This document shows, in pieces, positions 31,993-39,036 of a stretch of DNA of 42,346 nucleotides; positions within the stretch are counted from its first letter, which is position 1, and every line of letters begins with the position of its first letter. The notes beneath the pieces were generated by a model. It searched no databases and had not been told where the DNA came from. It saw nothing but the letters and a program-made list of their open reading frames with translations. The translations under genes and the position numbers were made by a program. The stretch is from B73-G16 sp964448445 (lineage in GTDB: Bacteria; Desulfobacterota; B13-G15), in NCBI GenBank assembly GCA_964448445.1, contig CAYVAU010000005.1:1-42346 (forward strand), given 5' to 3'.

Positions 31993-33143
31993 TTACTCCT
32001 CCTAACGAGGAGGGAGAAGGAAGCGGTTCCCATTAGACTCAAGAGACAGGCAAACAGAAAGGTTTCCTCGATCGAAAGGGTATCGGCAATGAGTCCGGCG
32101 GTCAATGGTCCCACTGTCATCCCCAGACTGAAGGCCATCCCCAGTAGCGACATCGCCACCCCCATCCCTATGATCCGTCCCTCTTGGACCACAAGGGCGG
32201 ATGCGGAGGGTAGTGATATTCCTCCTCCCAGGGCCAGGAGCAGGCAGATTAGGAAAAGCCCTGTGAAGCTGCCGGCCAGCGGTAAAAGGGCAAGGAGCAC
32301 CGAACTCGCCAGCCCGCCGATTGAGACCAGCATTGTCCTGCTCAGGCGATCGGCAAGGAAGCCCCCCAGGGGTTGAAAGGAGGAATTGAGGAGCGTGATG
32401 GTGGACACCAGGATGCCGATTCTGGTCGGACTGAGCCCGAACCTCATGCTCGCCAAAAGGGGCAGGAATCCTATGATCGTTCCTCTCCCCACCGAGTAAG
32501 CGAATTGGAAGGCCAAGACCGCCTTCATCACCGTCCTGCCTTTCAGGGCCAAGGGCGAAGGGAAGGAGGATACCCTCTTTCCCCTTTTGCGGATTTCGGG
32601 CAGCAGGAAGACCACGCCCAGGAAGCCCACAAAGTTCATCAATCCCATCGCCATGAAGGCCTTCTCCATCCCGAAGCAATCCGTCAGCAGGCCCCCAAGG
32701 AGGGGTCCTCCTCCCAGCCCACTGAACAGTGCGGTGTTGAAGTATCCCTGCCATCTGCCCTCTTCGCCAGCCGGCGAAAGCTCCCCCACATATGCCTGGG
32801 CTATGGGGATCACCATCCCTGAGGCTGTCCCGTGAAGGAGTCGGACCACAATGAGGCTCACAATCCCTTGGGCATAAATGTATCCCAGCGAAAGCAGGGA
32901 GTAAGAGAGGAGGCCCAATGACAAGAAGAGCTTCCTTCCCCTTTTGTCGGACAGGGCCCCTGACAGGGGCATGGTGAAGGTGCGCGCCAGGGAGAAACCC
33001 GCAAAGAGAAAACCGATGCCCAGCCCGGAGGCTCCCATCTTTTTCGCATAAAGGGGCAAAAGGGGAGCGATGATCCCCACCCCCAGCATCGACGAAAAAA
33101 CCGATAGGGCGACAATCAGGAAGGCCCTTTTGCTGTTGATCAC
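31989..33143 (-). CDS. MFS transporter
   Basis: 384 residues with about twelve hydrophobic segments. The MFS loop 2-3 motif appears as GALSDKRGRKLFLSLGLL and again, weaker, in the second half as GGFLADRLSRTMLVSIG. The antiporter-type motif C-like stretch is ALFSGLGGGPLLGGLLTD. This points to a proton-driven drug or metabolite exporter of the DHA1 type; the substrate cannot be named. It is the upstream gene of a two-gene minus-strand unit with the THUMP methyltransferase, and it diverges from dppD with a 72-bp gap. Confidence 0.88.
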   Translation of the reverse strand: MINSKRAFLIVALSVFSSMLGVGIIAPLLPLYAKKMGASGLGIGFLFAGFSLARTFTMPLSGALSDKRGRKLFLSLGLLSYSLLSLGYIYAQGIVSLIVVRLLHGTASGMVIPIAQAYVGELSPAGEEGRWQGYFNTALFSGLGGGPLLGGLLTDCFGMEKAFMAMGLMNFVGFLGVVFLLPEIRKRGKRVSSFPSPLALKGRTVMKAVLAFQFAYSVGRGTIIGFLPLLASMRFGLSPTRIGILVSTITLLNSSFQPLGGFLADRLSRTMLVSIGGLASSVLLALLPLAGSFTGLFLICLLLALGGGISLPSASALVVQEGRIIGMGVAMSLLGMAFSLGMTVGPLTAGLIADTLSIEETFLFACLLSLMGTASFSLLVRRSK

Positions 33144-33215
33144 GGTCCTTCAGGATAATACAAACCCGGGGGTTTGATTTCCAAGGGAAATCCAACAGGA
33201 TATACTGAAGGCGAA

Positions 33216-34181
33216 ATGCAGGGGGGGATCCTCGAGGTGAAAGGGCTTAGGACCTTCATCCACACCCCGAGGGGAGTGGTCAGGGCTGTCGATGGCGTCA
33301 GCTTACAGCTTGAGGAGGGCGGGACCCTTGCAATCGTTGGGGAGTCCGGCTGCGGCAAGACCATAACGGCCCTCTCGATCCTCAGGCTCCTGCCTGCGGG
33401 GGGGAGAATCGAAGCTGGGAAGATCCTGTACAAGGGGAGAGACCTTGTGTCGTTATCCGAGGAGGAGATGCGGACCTTGAGGGGCAGGGAGATCGCCATG
33501 ATCTTTCAGGAACCATCGGTCGCCCTCAATCCGGTCTTTACGATAGGGGAGCAGGTCTCGGAGGTCCTTCGGCTTCACCATGGCCTGACCAAAAAGGAGG
33601 CCAGGGAAGGGGCTGTGGAGCTCCTTAAGTCCGTCGGCATCCCCGAACCCCATATCCGTTACCGGAGTTATCCCCATCAGTTAAGCGGCGGTATGAAACA
33701 AAGGGTTGTGATAGCAATGGCCCTTGCGGGTAACCCGAGTGTGCTCATAGCCGATGAGCCGACCACGGCCCTGGACGTTTCCGTCCAGGCGCAGATCCTG
33801 GATCTGCTTTTGCAGTTGAAAGAGGAGAGAGGACTTTCCCTGATCTTGATAACCCATAACCTGGGGATCGTCGCATCTTGTGCTGACGAGGTTGCGGTCA
33901 TGTACCTGGGGAAGGTGATCGAATATGGCCCCACATGGGAGATCATAAGGGATCCCTTCCATCCTTATACCCGCGGACTGTTGGCCTCCGTGCCCCGGAA
34001 CCCTCTGCAGCCCATCGAGCCCATCCCCGGAAGTATCCCCTCGGCCTTCGATAAAATCGAAGGTTGCCCTTTCCACCCCCGCTGTCAGGAATCCGCTGAT
34101 ATATGCCACAGGTCTCCTCCGCCTTTGCTGCTTTCGGGGAGACGCCGGGTGAGGTGCTGGCTTTATGCGGAAGCTAATTGA
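33216..34181 (+). CDS. dppD: oligopeptide/dipeptide ABC transporter ATPase (DppD-like)
   Basis: 321 residues. It has Walker A GESGCGKTITA, the Q-loop FQEPSVALNPVFTIG, signature LSGGMKQR, Walker B VLIADEPTTALD and H-loop LITHNLG. The C-terminal oligo_HPY region DPFHPYTRGLLASVP is followed by a cysteine group GCPFHPRCQESADIC of the kind reported to bind an Fe-S cluster in some peptide-transporter ATPases. The longest frame begins at a TTG 14 codons upstream; the ATG at 33216 follows GAAGGCG. It overlaps dppF by 17 nt. The permease and binding-protein genes are missing from the window. Confidence 0.92.
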   Translation: MQGGILEVKGLRTFIHTPRGVVRAVDGVSLQLEEGGTLAIVGESGCGKTITALSILRLLPAGGRIEAGKILYKGRDLVSLSEEEMRTLRGREIAMIFQEPSVALNPVFTIGEQVSEVLRLHHGLTKKEAREGAVELLKSVGIPEPHIRYRSYPHQLSGGMKQRVVIAMALAGNPSVLIADEPTTALDVSVQAQILDLLLQLKEERGLSLILITHNLGIVASCADEVAVMYLGKVIEYGPTWEIIRDPFHPYTRGLLASVPRNPLQPIEPIPGSIPSAFDKIEGCPFHPRCQESADICHRSPPPLLLSGRRRVRCWLYAEAN

Positions 34182-35127
34182 GGCAAGGGGGCTAAAAAAG
34201 GTCTACAAACTCCGCGAAGGCCTCTTCAGCCGAGGTGTTGAGATATGTGCCATTGACGGGGTCGATTTGGAGATCCAGGAAGGCGAAACCCTTGGCCTTG
34301 TCGGCGAATCCGGCTGCGGTAAGTCCACCCTCGGGAGGGTCATCATAAGGCTTGAGGATCCCACAGAGGGAAAGGTATTTTTCGATGGCCAGGATCTCAC
34401 AGCCCTTCCACCGGTTGAGCTCAAGTCCCTGAGGAGGAAGATGCAGATTGTTTTTCAGGATCCTTACAATTCCCTGAATCCGAGGAAAAAGGTGCTGGAT
34501 ATCCTTTCCGAGCCCTTCCTGATCCATGGGATCTTGAAGGGGAAAAGGGAAAGGCTGGAAAGGGTCAAGGAACTCCTCCAGAAAGTGGGTCTTCCTGAGG
34601 ATTCCCTCTACCGATATCCCCACGAGTTCAGCGGCGGACAGAGGCAGAGGATTGTCATCGCCCGTGCCATCGCCCTTAACCCCTCCTTTATCGTGGCCGA
34701 CGAACCCCTGAGCGCCCTCGATGTCTCCGTGCAGGCCCAGATTCTGAGGCTCTTTATGGAGCTACAGCAGAGCATGAACCTCACCTATCTGTTCATATCC
34801 CATGATATCAACGTAGTGGGATACATGGCCACGCGCATTGCGGTCATGTACCTGGGGAAGATCGTGGAGATAGGTCCCAAAGAGGAGGTGCTCAAGAGGC
34901 CACTGCACCCCTACACCGAAGGTCTCCTTAAGGCCGTCCCATCTCTGGAAGTGGGAAAGAGAGTCCTCCCGCCTTTTTCAGGGGATCCTCCAAGCCTCAC
35001 CGCGAAACCCAAGGGATGCCCCTTCCTCTCCAGGTGTCCGAGGGTTCATGAACGGTGCAGGGACGGTTACCCACCGGCAAGGGAGGTTGCTCCCGGACAC
35101 TGGGTTGCCTGTTTCCTGTACGAATGA
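34165..35127 (+). CDS. dppF: oligopeptide/dipeptide ABC transporter ATPase (DppF-like)
   Basis: 320 residues, the partner ATPase of the peptide/nickel transporter family. It contains Walker A GESGCGKSTLG, the Q-loop FQDPYNSLNPRKKV, signature FSGGQRQRI, Walker B FIVADEPLSALD and H-loop FISHDIN, then RPLHPYTEGLLKAVPSL and the Cys-containing GCPFLSRCPRVHERC. With DppD it forms the heterodimeric motor, but no DppB/C permease or DppA binding protein is adjacent, so these must be elsewhere or lost. The HD-GYP frame starts 36 nt after its stop. Confidence 0.93.
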   Translation: MRKLIEARGLKKVYKLREGLFSRGVEICAIDGVDLEIQEGETLGLVGESGCGKSTLGRVIIRLEDPTEGKVFFDGQDLTALPPVELKSLRRKMQIVFQDPYNSLNPRKKVLDILSEPFLIHGILKGKRERLERVKELLQKVGLPEDSLYRYPHEFSGGQRQRIVIARAIALNPSFIVADEPLSALDVSVQAQILRLFMELQQSMNLTYLFISHDINVVGYMATRIAVMYLGKIVEIGPKEEVLKRPLHPYTEGLLKAVPSLEVGKRVLPPFSGDPPSLTAKPKGCPFLSRCPRVHERCRDGYPPAREVAPGHWVACFLYE

Positions 35128-35163
35128 GCTTGCCGTTTTTCCGTTTTTGGCATTAGAATTTGC

Positions 35164-35814
35164 TTGCACTTTGCTCAAAGTTGGAGCGATTTTTTGGAGG
35201 ACGCAAAGCAACTTGTTATTGCCATCGCGAGGGTCCTCTCGGCGGCAGTGGAAATGCACGATCCCTATACCGCCGGCCACCATGAGAGGGTGGCGGAACT
35301 TGCGAGGGCCATGGGGTGGGAACTGGGGCTCGATGTCGAGAGCCTGGAGAAGCTTTATATTGCTGCCCTCATCCACGATGTGGGCAAGATAGGCCTGCCT
35401 GTGGAGATCCTGGGCAAGCCCTCTGCCCTTGAGAGGGATGAGATGAAGCTCATAAAGATGCATCCTGTGCTGGGTTACAACTTGGTGAGGAAGGCGGGGC
35501 TCCCTCAGCCCATTCCTGAGGTGATCTATCAACACCACGAACGGCTTGACGGTTCTGGGTACCCGAGGGGATTAAGGGGTGATGAGATAATCTTTGAGGC
35601 GCGCATCCTTGCAGTGGCAGATGTGGTGGAGGCGATCGTTTCAAACAGACCCCACAGGAATGCCCTTGGTCTTGAGGCGGCCCTTTACGAGCTCACGAAG
35701 AACCAGGGGAGACTATACGATCCCGGGGTGGTTCAGGTCTGTGTCAAGCTGCTCTCGGCCGAGAAAAAGGAAGTTTTCCTTTCGGCACCCCCAAGGATTT
35801 CCCCCGATTCTTGA
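35164..35814 (+). CDS. HD-GYP domain protein
   Basis: A stand-alone HD-GYP domain, the class that hydrolyses cyclic di-GMP. After a short helix it shows DPYTAGHHERV, the HD motif ALIHDVGKIGLP, the HH pair YQHHERLDGSGYPRGLRGDE (the GYP loop), and ARILAVADVVEAIVSNRPHR. All the metal-binding histidines and aspartates I expect are present. At 216 residues it lacks the receiver, PAS or GAF sensor normally fused to it. The frame begins at a TTG with no clear Shine-Dalgarno, so it may be a truncated gene or start further downstream. It lies between dppF and clc on the same strand. Confidence 0.82.
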   Translation: MHFAQSWSDFLEDAKQLVIAIARVLSAAVEMHDPYTAGHHERVAELARAMGWELGLDVESLEKLYIAALIHDVGKIGLPVEILGKPSALERDEMKLIKMHPVLGYNLVRKAGLPQPIPEVIYQHHERLDGSGYPRGLRGDEIIFEARILAVADVVEAIVSNRPHRNALGLEAALYELTKNQGRLYDPGVVQVCVKLLSAEKKEVFLSAPPRISPDS

Positions 35815-35855
35815 CAATCCTTTCCATAAGGAGTTAAAGCAAAAACCTAAATGCC

Positions 35856-37637
35856 ATGGATCTTCGACCGAAGGCGATATTCAGCCTCAATCCCCGCTTC
35901 TTCTTCCTCTGTCTGTTGGTGGGCATCATAGCCGGAGCGGGGGCGGTCGTCTTCCATTACCTCTGCCAATTGATGCAGCACCTTATGCTCGGTGGCCTCG
36001 CCGGATACTACCCCCCCCATCCAGCAGGAGAAGAACCGTTATTTACACCGCTGGGGGTTCCCTTCAGGCGCTTCCTGCTGCCGCTTGTGCCGGTTCTGGG
36101 AGGGATCATAAGTGGATGGTTGGCTTACAGGTTCGCCCCTGAGGCGGAGGGTGACGGAACCGATGCCGTAATAGAGGCATATCATCACAAACAGGGCAAC
36201 ATAAGGAGCAGGGTTCCCATCATCAAGGTCCTGGCCTCTGCAGTAACCCTCGGCAGCGGGGGTTCGGGGGGTAGGGAAGGTCCCATTTCCCAGATCGGAG
36301 CGGGTTTCGGCTCCTTCCTGGGCAGGACGTTGAGGCTTTCGGAAAGGGAGCGGAGAGTTCTTTTGGCCGCGGGGATGGGAGCAGGGGTGGGCAGCATTTT
36401 CCGAGCTCCCCTGGCCGGAGCCCTCTTTGCCGCAGAGGTCCTTTACAGCGAACCGGAGTTCGAGGCTGAGGTGATCATACCCGCTGCCATATCCTCGGTG
36501 GTGGCCTATTGCCTCTTCTGCCTCTTTTACGGATGGGGGGCTTTATTTCATGTGCCCGATATAACCTTTCAAGACCCCCTGGAGCTCTTTCCCTATGCCA
36601 TAATGGGATTCGTCCTGGCTCCTGTAGCGATCCTCTACATACGCGTCTTTTATGCCATCCATGAACAATTCAAGAGGTTCGCTATACCCAATTACATCAA
36701 ACCGGCCATAGGGGGGCTTGCAACGGGCCTAATAGGCTTCATGGTACCCCAGGCCCTCGCTTTAAGCTACGGCTTTATCCAGCAGATCTTGAACGGACAG
36801 GTTGGCCTTGGGACGATGGTCATGGTGGCCTCGGCCAAGATCCTGGCCACTTCCTTTTCCATAGGGTCTGGCGGAAGTGCAGGGGTATTCGGTCCCTCGG
36901 TCGTCATAGGGGCATGTTTGGGCGGAGCCATGGGTGAGGTCTTTCACCACCTCATACCTGGGGTCGTCGAGTCCGCCACCCCCTTTGCAGTAGTGGGAAT
37001 GGCAGGGTTTTTCGCCGCGGCATCCAAGGCACCCATTTCCAGCATCACCTTCGTCACCGAGATGACCGGATCCTATCATCTACTTCTGCCCAGCCTCCTG
37101 GTGTCGTCACTATCCTTTCTCGCAAGCCACAGGTGGAGCATTTATCGCCAACAGGTACCGAGTCGCATCGATTCCCCTGCCCATCGGGGTGAGTTCGTGG
37201 TGGATGTCCTTGAGGATCTGAAAGTCCTCCAAGCTTACACCCCCGTCACCGTCCATGCCATACCCGAGGATATGCCCCTCAGGGATTTGATAAGGCTCAT
37301 GGGAGAGACAGACCTTTACCAATACCCGGTCGTGGACCGCGAGGGAAGGATAGTGGGGTCGGTTTCGGTCGACGATGTGAGGGGTATATTCTTCGAGGAG
37401 ATTTATCCCCTGGTCATAGCCAAGGACCTGGCCAAGCCCGTCCTCATGACCGTCACCCCCGATGAGAGCCTCAACAGCGCCCTGAGAAAGTTCACGGCCA
37501 TGGACACGAGGGGCACACCCCTTGAGGAAATCTGGGTTGTGGACCCCAAAGACCCCAACAGGATCCTCGGGGTCCTCAGGCGAAAGGACATCCTCAGGGC
37601 CTACGCCAGGGAAATGGAACGCAGGTTCAGGCCTTAG
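35856..37637 (+). CDS. ClC-family chloride channel/antiporter with CBS pair
   Basis: 593 residues. The membrane part (1-430) carries the selectivity-filter loops GSGGSGGREGPISQIG (with the gating glutamate) and GSGGSAGVFGPSVVIGACLG, and AGMGAGVGSIFRAPLAGALF between them. From about 450 two CBS repeats follow (VTVHAIPEDMPLRDLIRLMG and LMTVTPDESLNSALRKFTAM), a nucleotide-sensing module. The gating Glu suggests a Cl-/H+ exchanger, although the first loop lacks the usual GSGxP proline. A TTGACA at the end of the HD-GYP gene (near 35811) with a weak -10 17 bp on could be its promoter; the ATG lacks a close Shine-Dalgarno. Confidence 0.93.
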   Translation: MDLRPKAIFSLNPRFFFLCLLVGIIAGAGAVVFHYLCQLMQHLMLGGLAGYYPPHPAGEEPLFTPLGVPFRRFLLPLVPVLGGIISGWLAYRFAPEAEGDGTDAVIEAYHHKQGNIRSRVPIIKVLASAVTLGSGGSGGREGPISQIGAGFGSFLGRTLRLSERERRVLLAAGMGAGVGSIFRAPLAGALFAAEVLYSEPEFEAEVIIPAAISSVVAYCLFCLFYGWGALFHVPDITFQDPLELFPYAIMGFVLAPVAILYIRVFYAIHEQFKRFAIPNYIKPAIGGLATGLIGFMVPQALALSYGFIQQILNGQVGLGTMVMVASAKILATSFSIGSGGSAGVFGPSVVIGACLGGAMGEVFHHLIPGVVESATPFAVVGMAGFFAAASKAPISSITFVTEMTGSYHLLLPSLLVSSLSFLASHRWSIYRQQVPSRIDSPAHRGEFVVDVLEDLKVLQAYTPVTVHAIPEDMPLRDLIRLMGETDLYQYPVVDREGRIVGSVSVDDVRGIFFEEIYPLVIAKDLAKPVLMTVTPDESLNSALRKFTAMDTRGTPLEEIWVVDPKDPNRILGVLRRKDILRAYAREMERRFRP

Positions 37638-37668
37638 ATTTGCTGTCCTGGTTCAGGTGGCAAAGCTC

Positions 37669-37744
37669 TTAGGGTCCTCTTACAGAAGTTTTGAGTGCCC
37701 TCATCGGGCCATAGCCCGTCCTTTTGGCCTCATTGAGGATCAAC
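37669..37744 (-). pseudogene. fragment of an IS481-like integrase
   Basis: The minus strand reads QLILNEAKRTGYGPMRALKT, the helix-turn-helix part of an IS481/IS3-type integrase, and then runs into unrelated sequence. Bases 37721-37744 match 4076-4099 (opposite strand) at 23 of 24 positions, so both fragments come from one element family. No catalytic core is present. Confidence 0.5.
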
Positions 37745-37830
37745 TGCCCTTCCATTCCCTGAGGGGCTTGATTTGTCGATCCCAGGGGTACCTGAGCCCT
37801 ACAGGGAACCTCAAGGGATGAGGCAGCCTC

Positions 37831-38190
37831 TGCCCCTCGGTTCACCAGGTCCTGGAACACCTCCGCCCAAAACGCCCTGGACTCCTTTCCCCGCCAGAAC
37901 CAAAAACCCAGGATCTCCTTTTTCCCATCAGGGTCGATCCCCACCGCCACAAATTAAGAGCATGGTGCCCAATACTCTTCGTAGTCCCTAGCGTTCCCGT
38001 TTTATGAACTCGTTGAGGAGTCCTTCCAAGAGGTAAGCCAGAGAGGGGATTCTTCCCGTTCCTTCTTAGCCTTGAGCTCATCCAGGATACGATCCAGCCA
38101 ATCGGGCTCTTGTTGCTTCTTTGCCTTCCTCATCCTCTCGCTTCCTATACACAATTTTCTGGTACCCTCACGAAGAGAAGGTGAGCGCAT
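37831..38190 (-). pseudogene. IS256/Mutator-type transposase remnant
   Basis: From 37950 downward the minus strand reads VAVGIDPDGKKEILGFWFWR, then GKESRAFWAEVFQDLVNRG. This matches the strand pair after the first catalytic aspartate of IS256-type transposases ('...LGI..DG.KE.LG.W....E...FW..V..DL..RG'). Upstream, in two other frames, are RMRKAKKQQEPDWLDRILDE (to 38190) and AYLLEGLLNEFIKRER, probably the N-terminal part of the same or a related gene. Frameshifts, stops and a missing C-terminal half make it inactive. The 300-bp stretch around it contains no other gene. Confidence 0.5.
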
Positions 38191-38209
38191 CGTATTACTG
38201 GCTACAGCC

Positions 38210-38238
38210 TTGATCTAATTCCGTTTTGGATCTAAAAT
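38210..38238 (+). promoter_or_regulatory. sigma-70 promoter of the toxin-antitoxin operon
   Basis: TTGATC (38210-38215) and TAAAAT (38233-38238) are spaced by exactly 17 bp and lie about 20 bp before the antitoxin ATG. The -10 box falls in the centre of the palindromic operator, so a bound repressor would block it. Confidence 0.6.
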
Positions 38239-38251
38239 GAATCCAAAACGG
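38221..38251 (+). promoter_or_regulatory. palindromic operator of the toxin-antitoxin operon
   Basis: A perfect inverted repeat with 11-bp arms, CCGTTTTGGAT and ATCCAAAACGG, around a 9-bp spacer. It covers the -10 box and touches the Shine-Dalgarno (GGAGG, 38250-38254). Ribbon-helix-helix antitoxins of this type bind such repeats to repress their own operon. Confidence 0.75.
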
Positions 38252-38258
38252 AGGAAAA

Positions 38259-38498
38259 ATGGGAGTGAATCTGTCGATTAAGAACGTGCCTCAAGAGCTA
38301 GCGAGGCAGCTTCGGGAGAGGGCCAGGCGTCATCACCGGTCGCTCCAGGGCGAGTTGATGGCCATTTTAGAGGAGGCGGTTTGGGGAGACCGAAGACGGC
38401 TCAGCCCTGAAGAGGTCCATCAGCGGGTGAGGGAGCTGGGGCTGCGGACGGGTGCCGAGGCAGTAGAGATGGTCAGGGAGGACCGGGATGGCCGCTGA
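38259..38498 (+). CDS. ribbon-helix-helix antitoxin (FitA/VapB-like)
   Basis: 79 residues. The N-terminal strand-helix-helix NLSIKNVPQELARQLRERAR, then HHRSLQGELMAILEEAV, is the Arc/FitA-type DNA-binding fold. The acidic and mixed C-terminal half (SPEEVHQRVRELGLRTGAEA) should wrap the toxin. The ATG follows GGAGG closely and lies 8 nt after a perfect palindrome that is its probable operator. It overlaps the PIN toxin gene by 11 nt. Arginine codons here are often CGG/CGC/CGT, whereas the chromosomal genes prefer AGG, which hints at acquisition together with the transposase relics on its left. Confidence 0.85.
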   Translation: MGVNLSIKNVPQELARQLRERARRHHRSLQGELMAILEEAVWGDRRRLSPEEVHQRVRELGLRTGAEAVEMVREDRDGR

Positions 38499-38886
38499 GG
38501 CAAAGGTGGTTGACGCCTCTGTGGTCGGTGCCCTGGCCTTTGGTGAACCGCGGGCTGAGGAGGCCCTTTCGCTCCTGGAGGGGGCGAGACTCTACGCCCC
38601 GGTACTCCTGGATTACGAGCTGGCCGGCATCGCGCGGAAGAAGGTACTCCGCTACCCTGAACGGCGCGGAGAGCTGCTTCAGGCCCTGGAGCTGGCTCTG
38701 TCGCTGGACATCAGGCGGGTGGACGTTGACCACCTGGCCGCGGTGGAGCTATCGCTTCAGACGGGTCTCACCACCCGCGACGCGACCTACCTTCACCTGG
38801 CCCGGGCGATGGGGGTTCCACTGGTCACCTTCGATGAACGGCTTGCGGGAGCCTGGAAGAAACTTTCGCCCTCCGGGACCTCCTGA
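38488..38886 (+). CDS. PIN-domain ribonuclease toxin (VapC/FitB-like)
   Basis: 132 residues with the four acidic residues of the PIN active site in place: VVDASVVGALAF (D9), LDYELAGIARKK (Glu), TTRDATYLHLAR (Asp) and VTFDERLAGAW (Asp). VapC-type toxins cut tRNA or rRNA and are blocked by the antitoxin encoded just upstream. AGGGAGG lies 6 nt before the ATG. The gene overlaps the antitoxin by 11 nt and shares its unusual arginine codon choice. No frameshift is visible, so the pair appears functional. Confidence 0.9.
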   Translation: MAAEAKVVDASVVGALAFGEPRAEEALSLLEGARLYAPVLLDYELAGIARKKVLRYPERRGELLQALELALSLDIRRVDVDHLAAVELSLQTGLTTRDATYLHLARAMGVPLVTFDERLAGAWKKLSPSGTS

Positions 38887-39036
38887 GAAAAATTGCGTCT
38901 CACCGGTACATGACCGTTCTGCAGGGGCAGAGGACTTGGGAAAGCGGGTGCTCACGGTTTTCCCGCTCTCTTGAAGGCCTTCCTCACCCCGACACAAGCT
39001 TGACGCCCTTTGTTTTTTTTCTTAAGCTTGCCCCCG

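Noticed and set aside
32002..33195. 397-residue minus-strand frame overlapping the MFS gene
   Set aside because: Same strand, different frame; lacks hydrophobic segments and family motifs, while the MFS frame has both.
35137..35170. Sigma-54-like promoter TGGCAT...TTGCT before the HD-GYP gene
   Set aside because: The GG and GC dinucleotides are 11 bp apart instead of the strict 10, so RpoN binding is unlikely.
38939..38968. Terminator hairpin behind the toxin gene
   Set aside because: A short AGCGGG/CCCGCT repeat exists, but it has a 13-nt loop and no T-tract follows.
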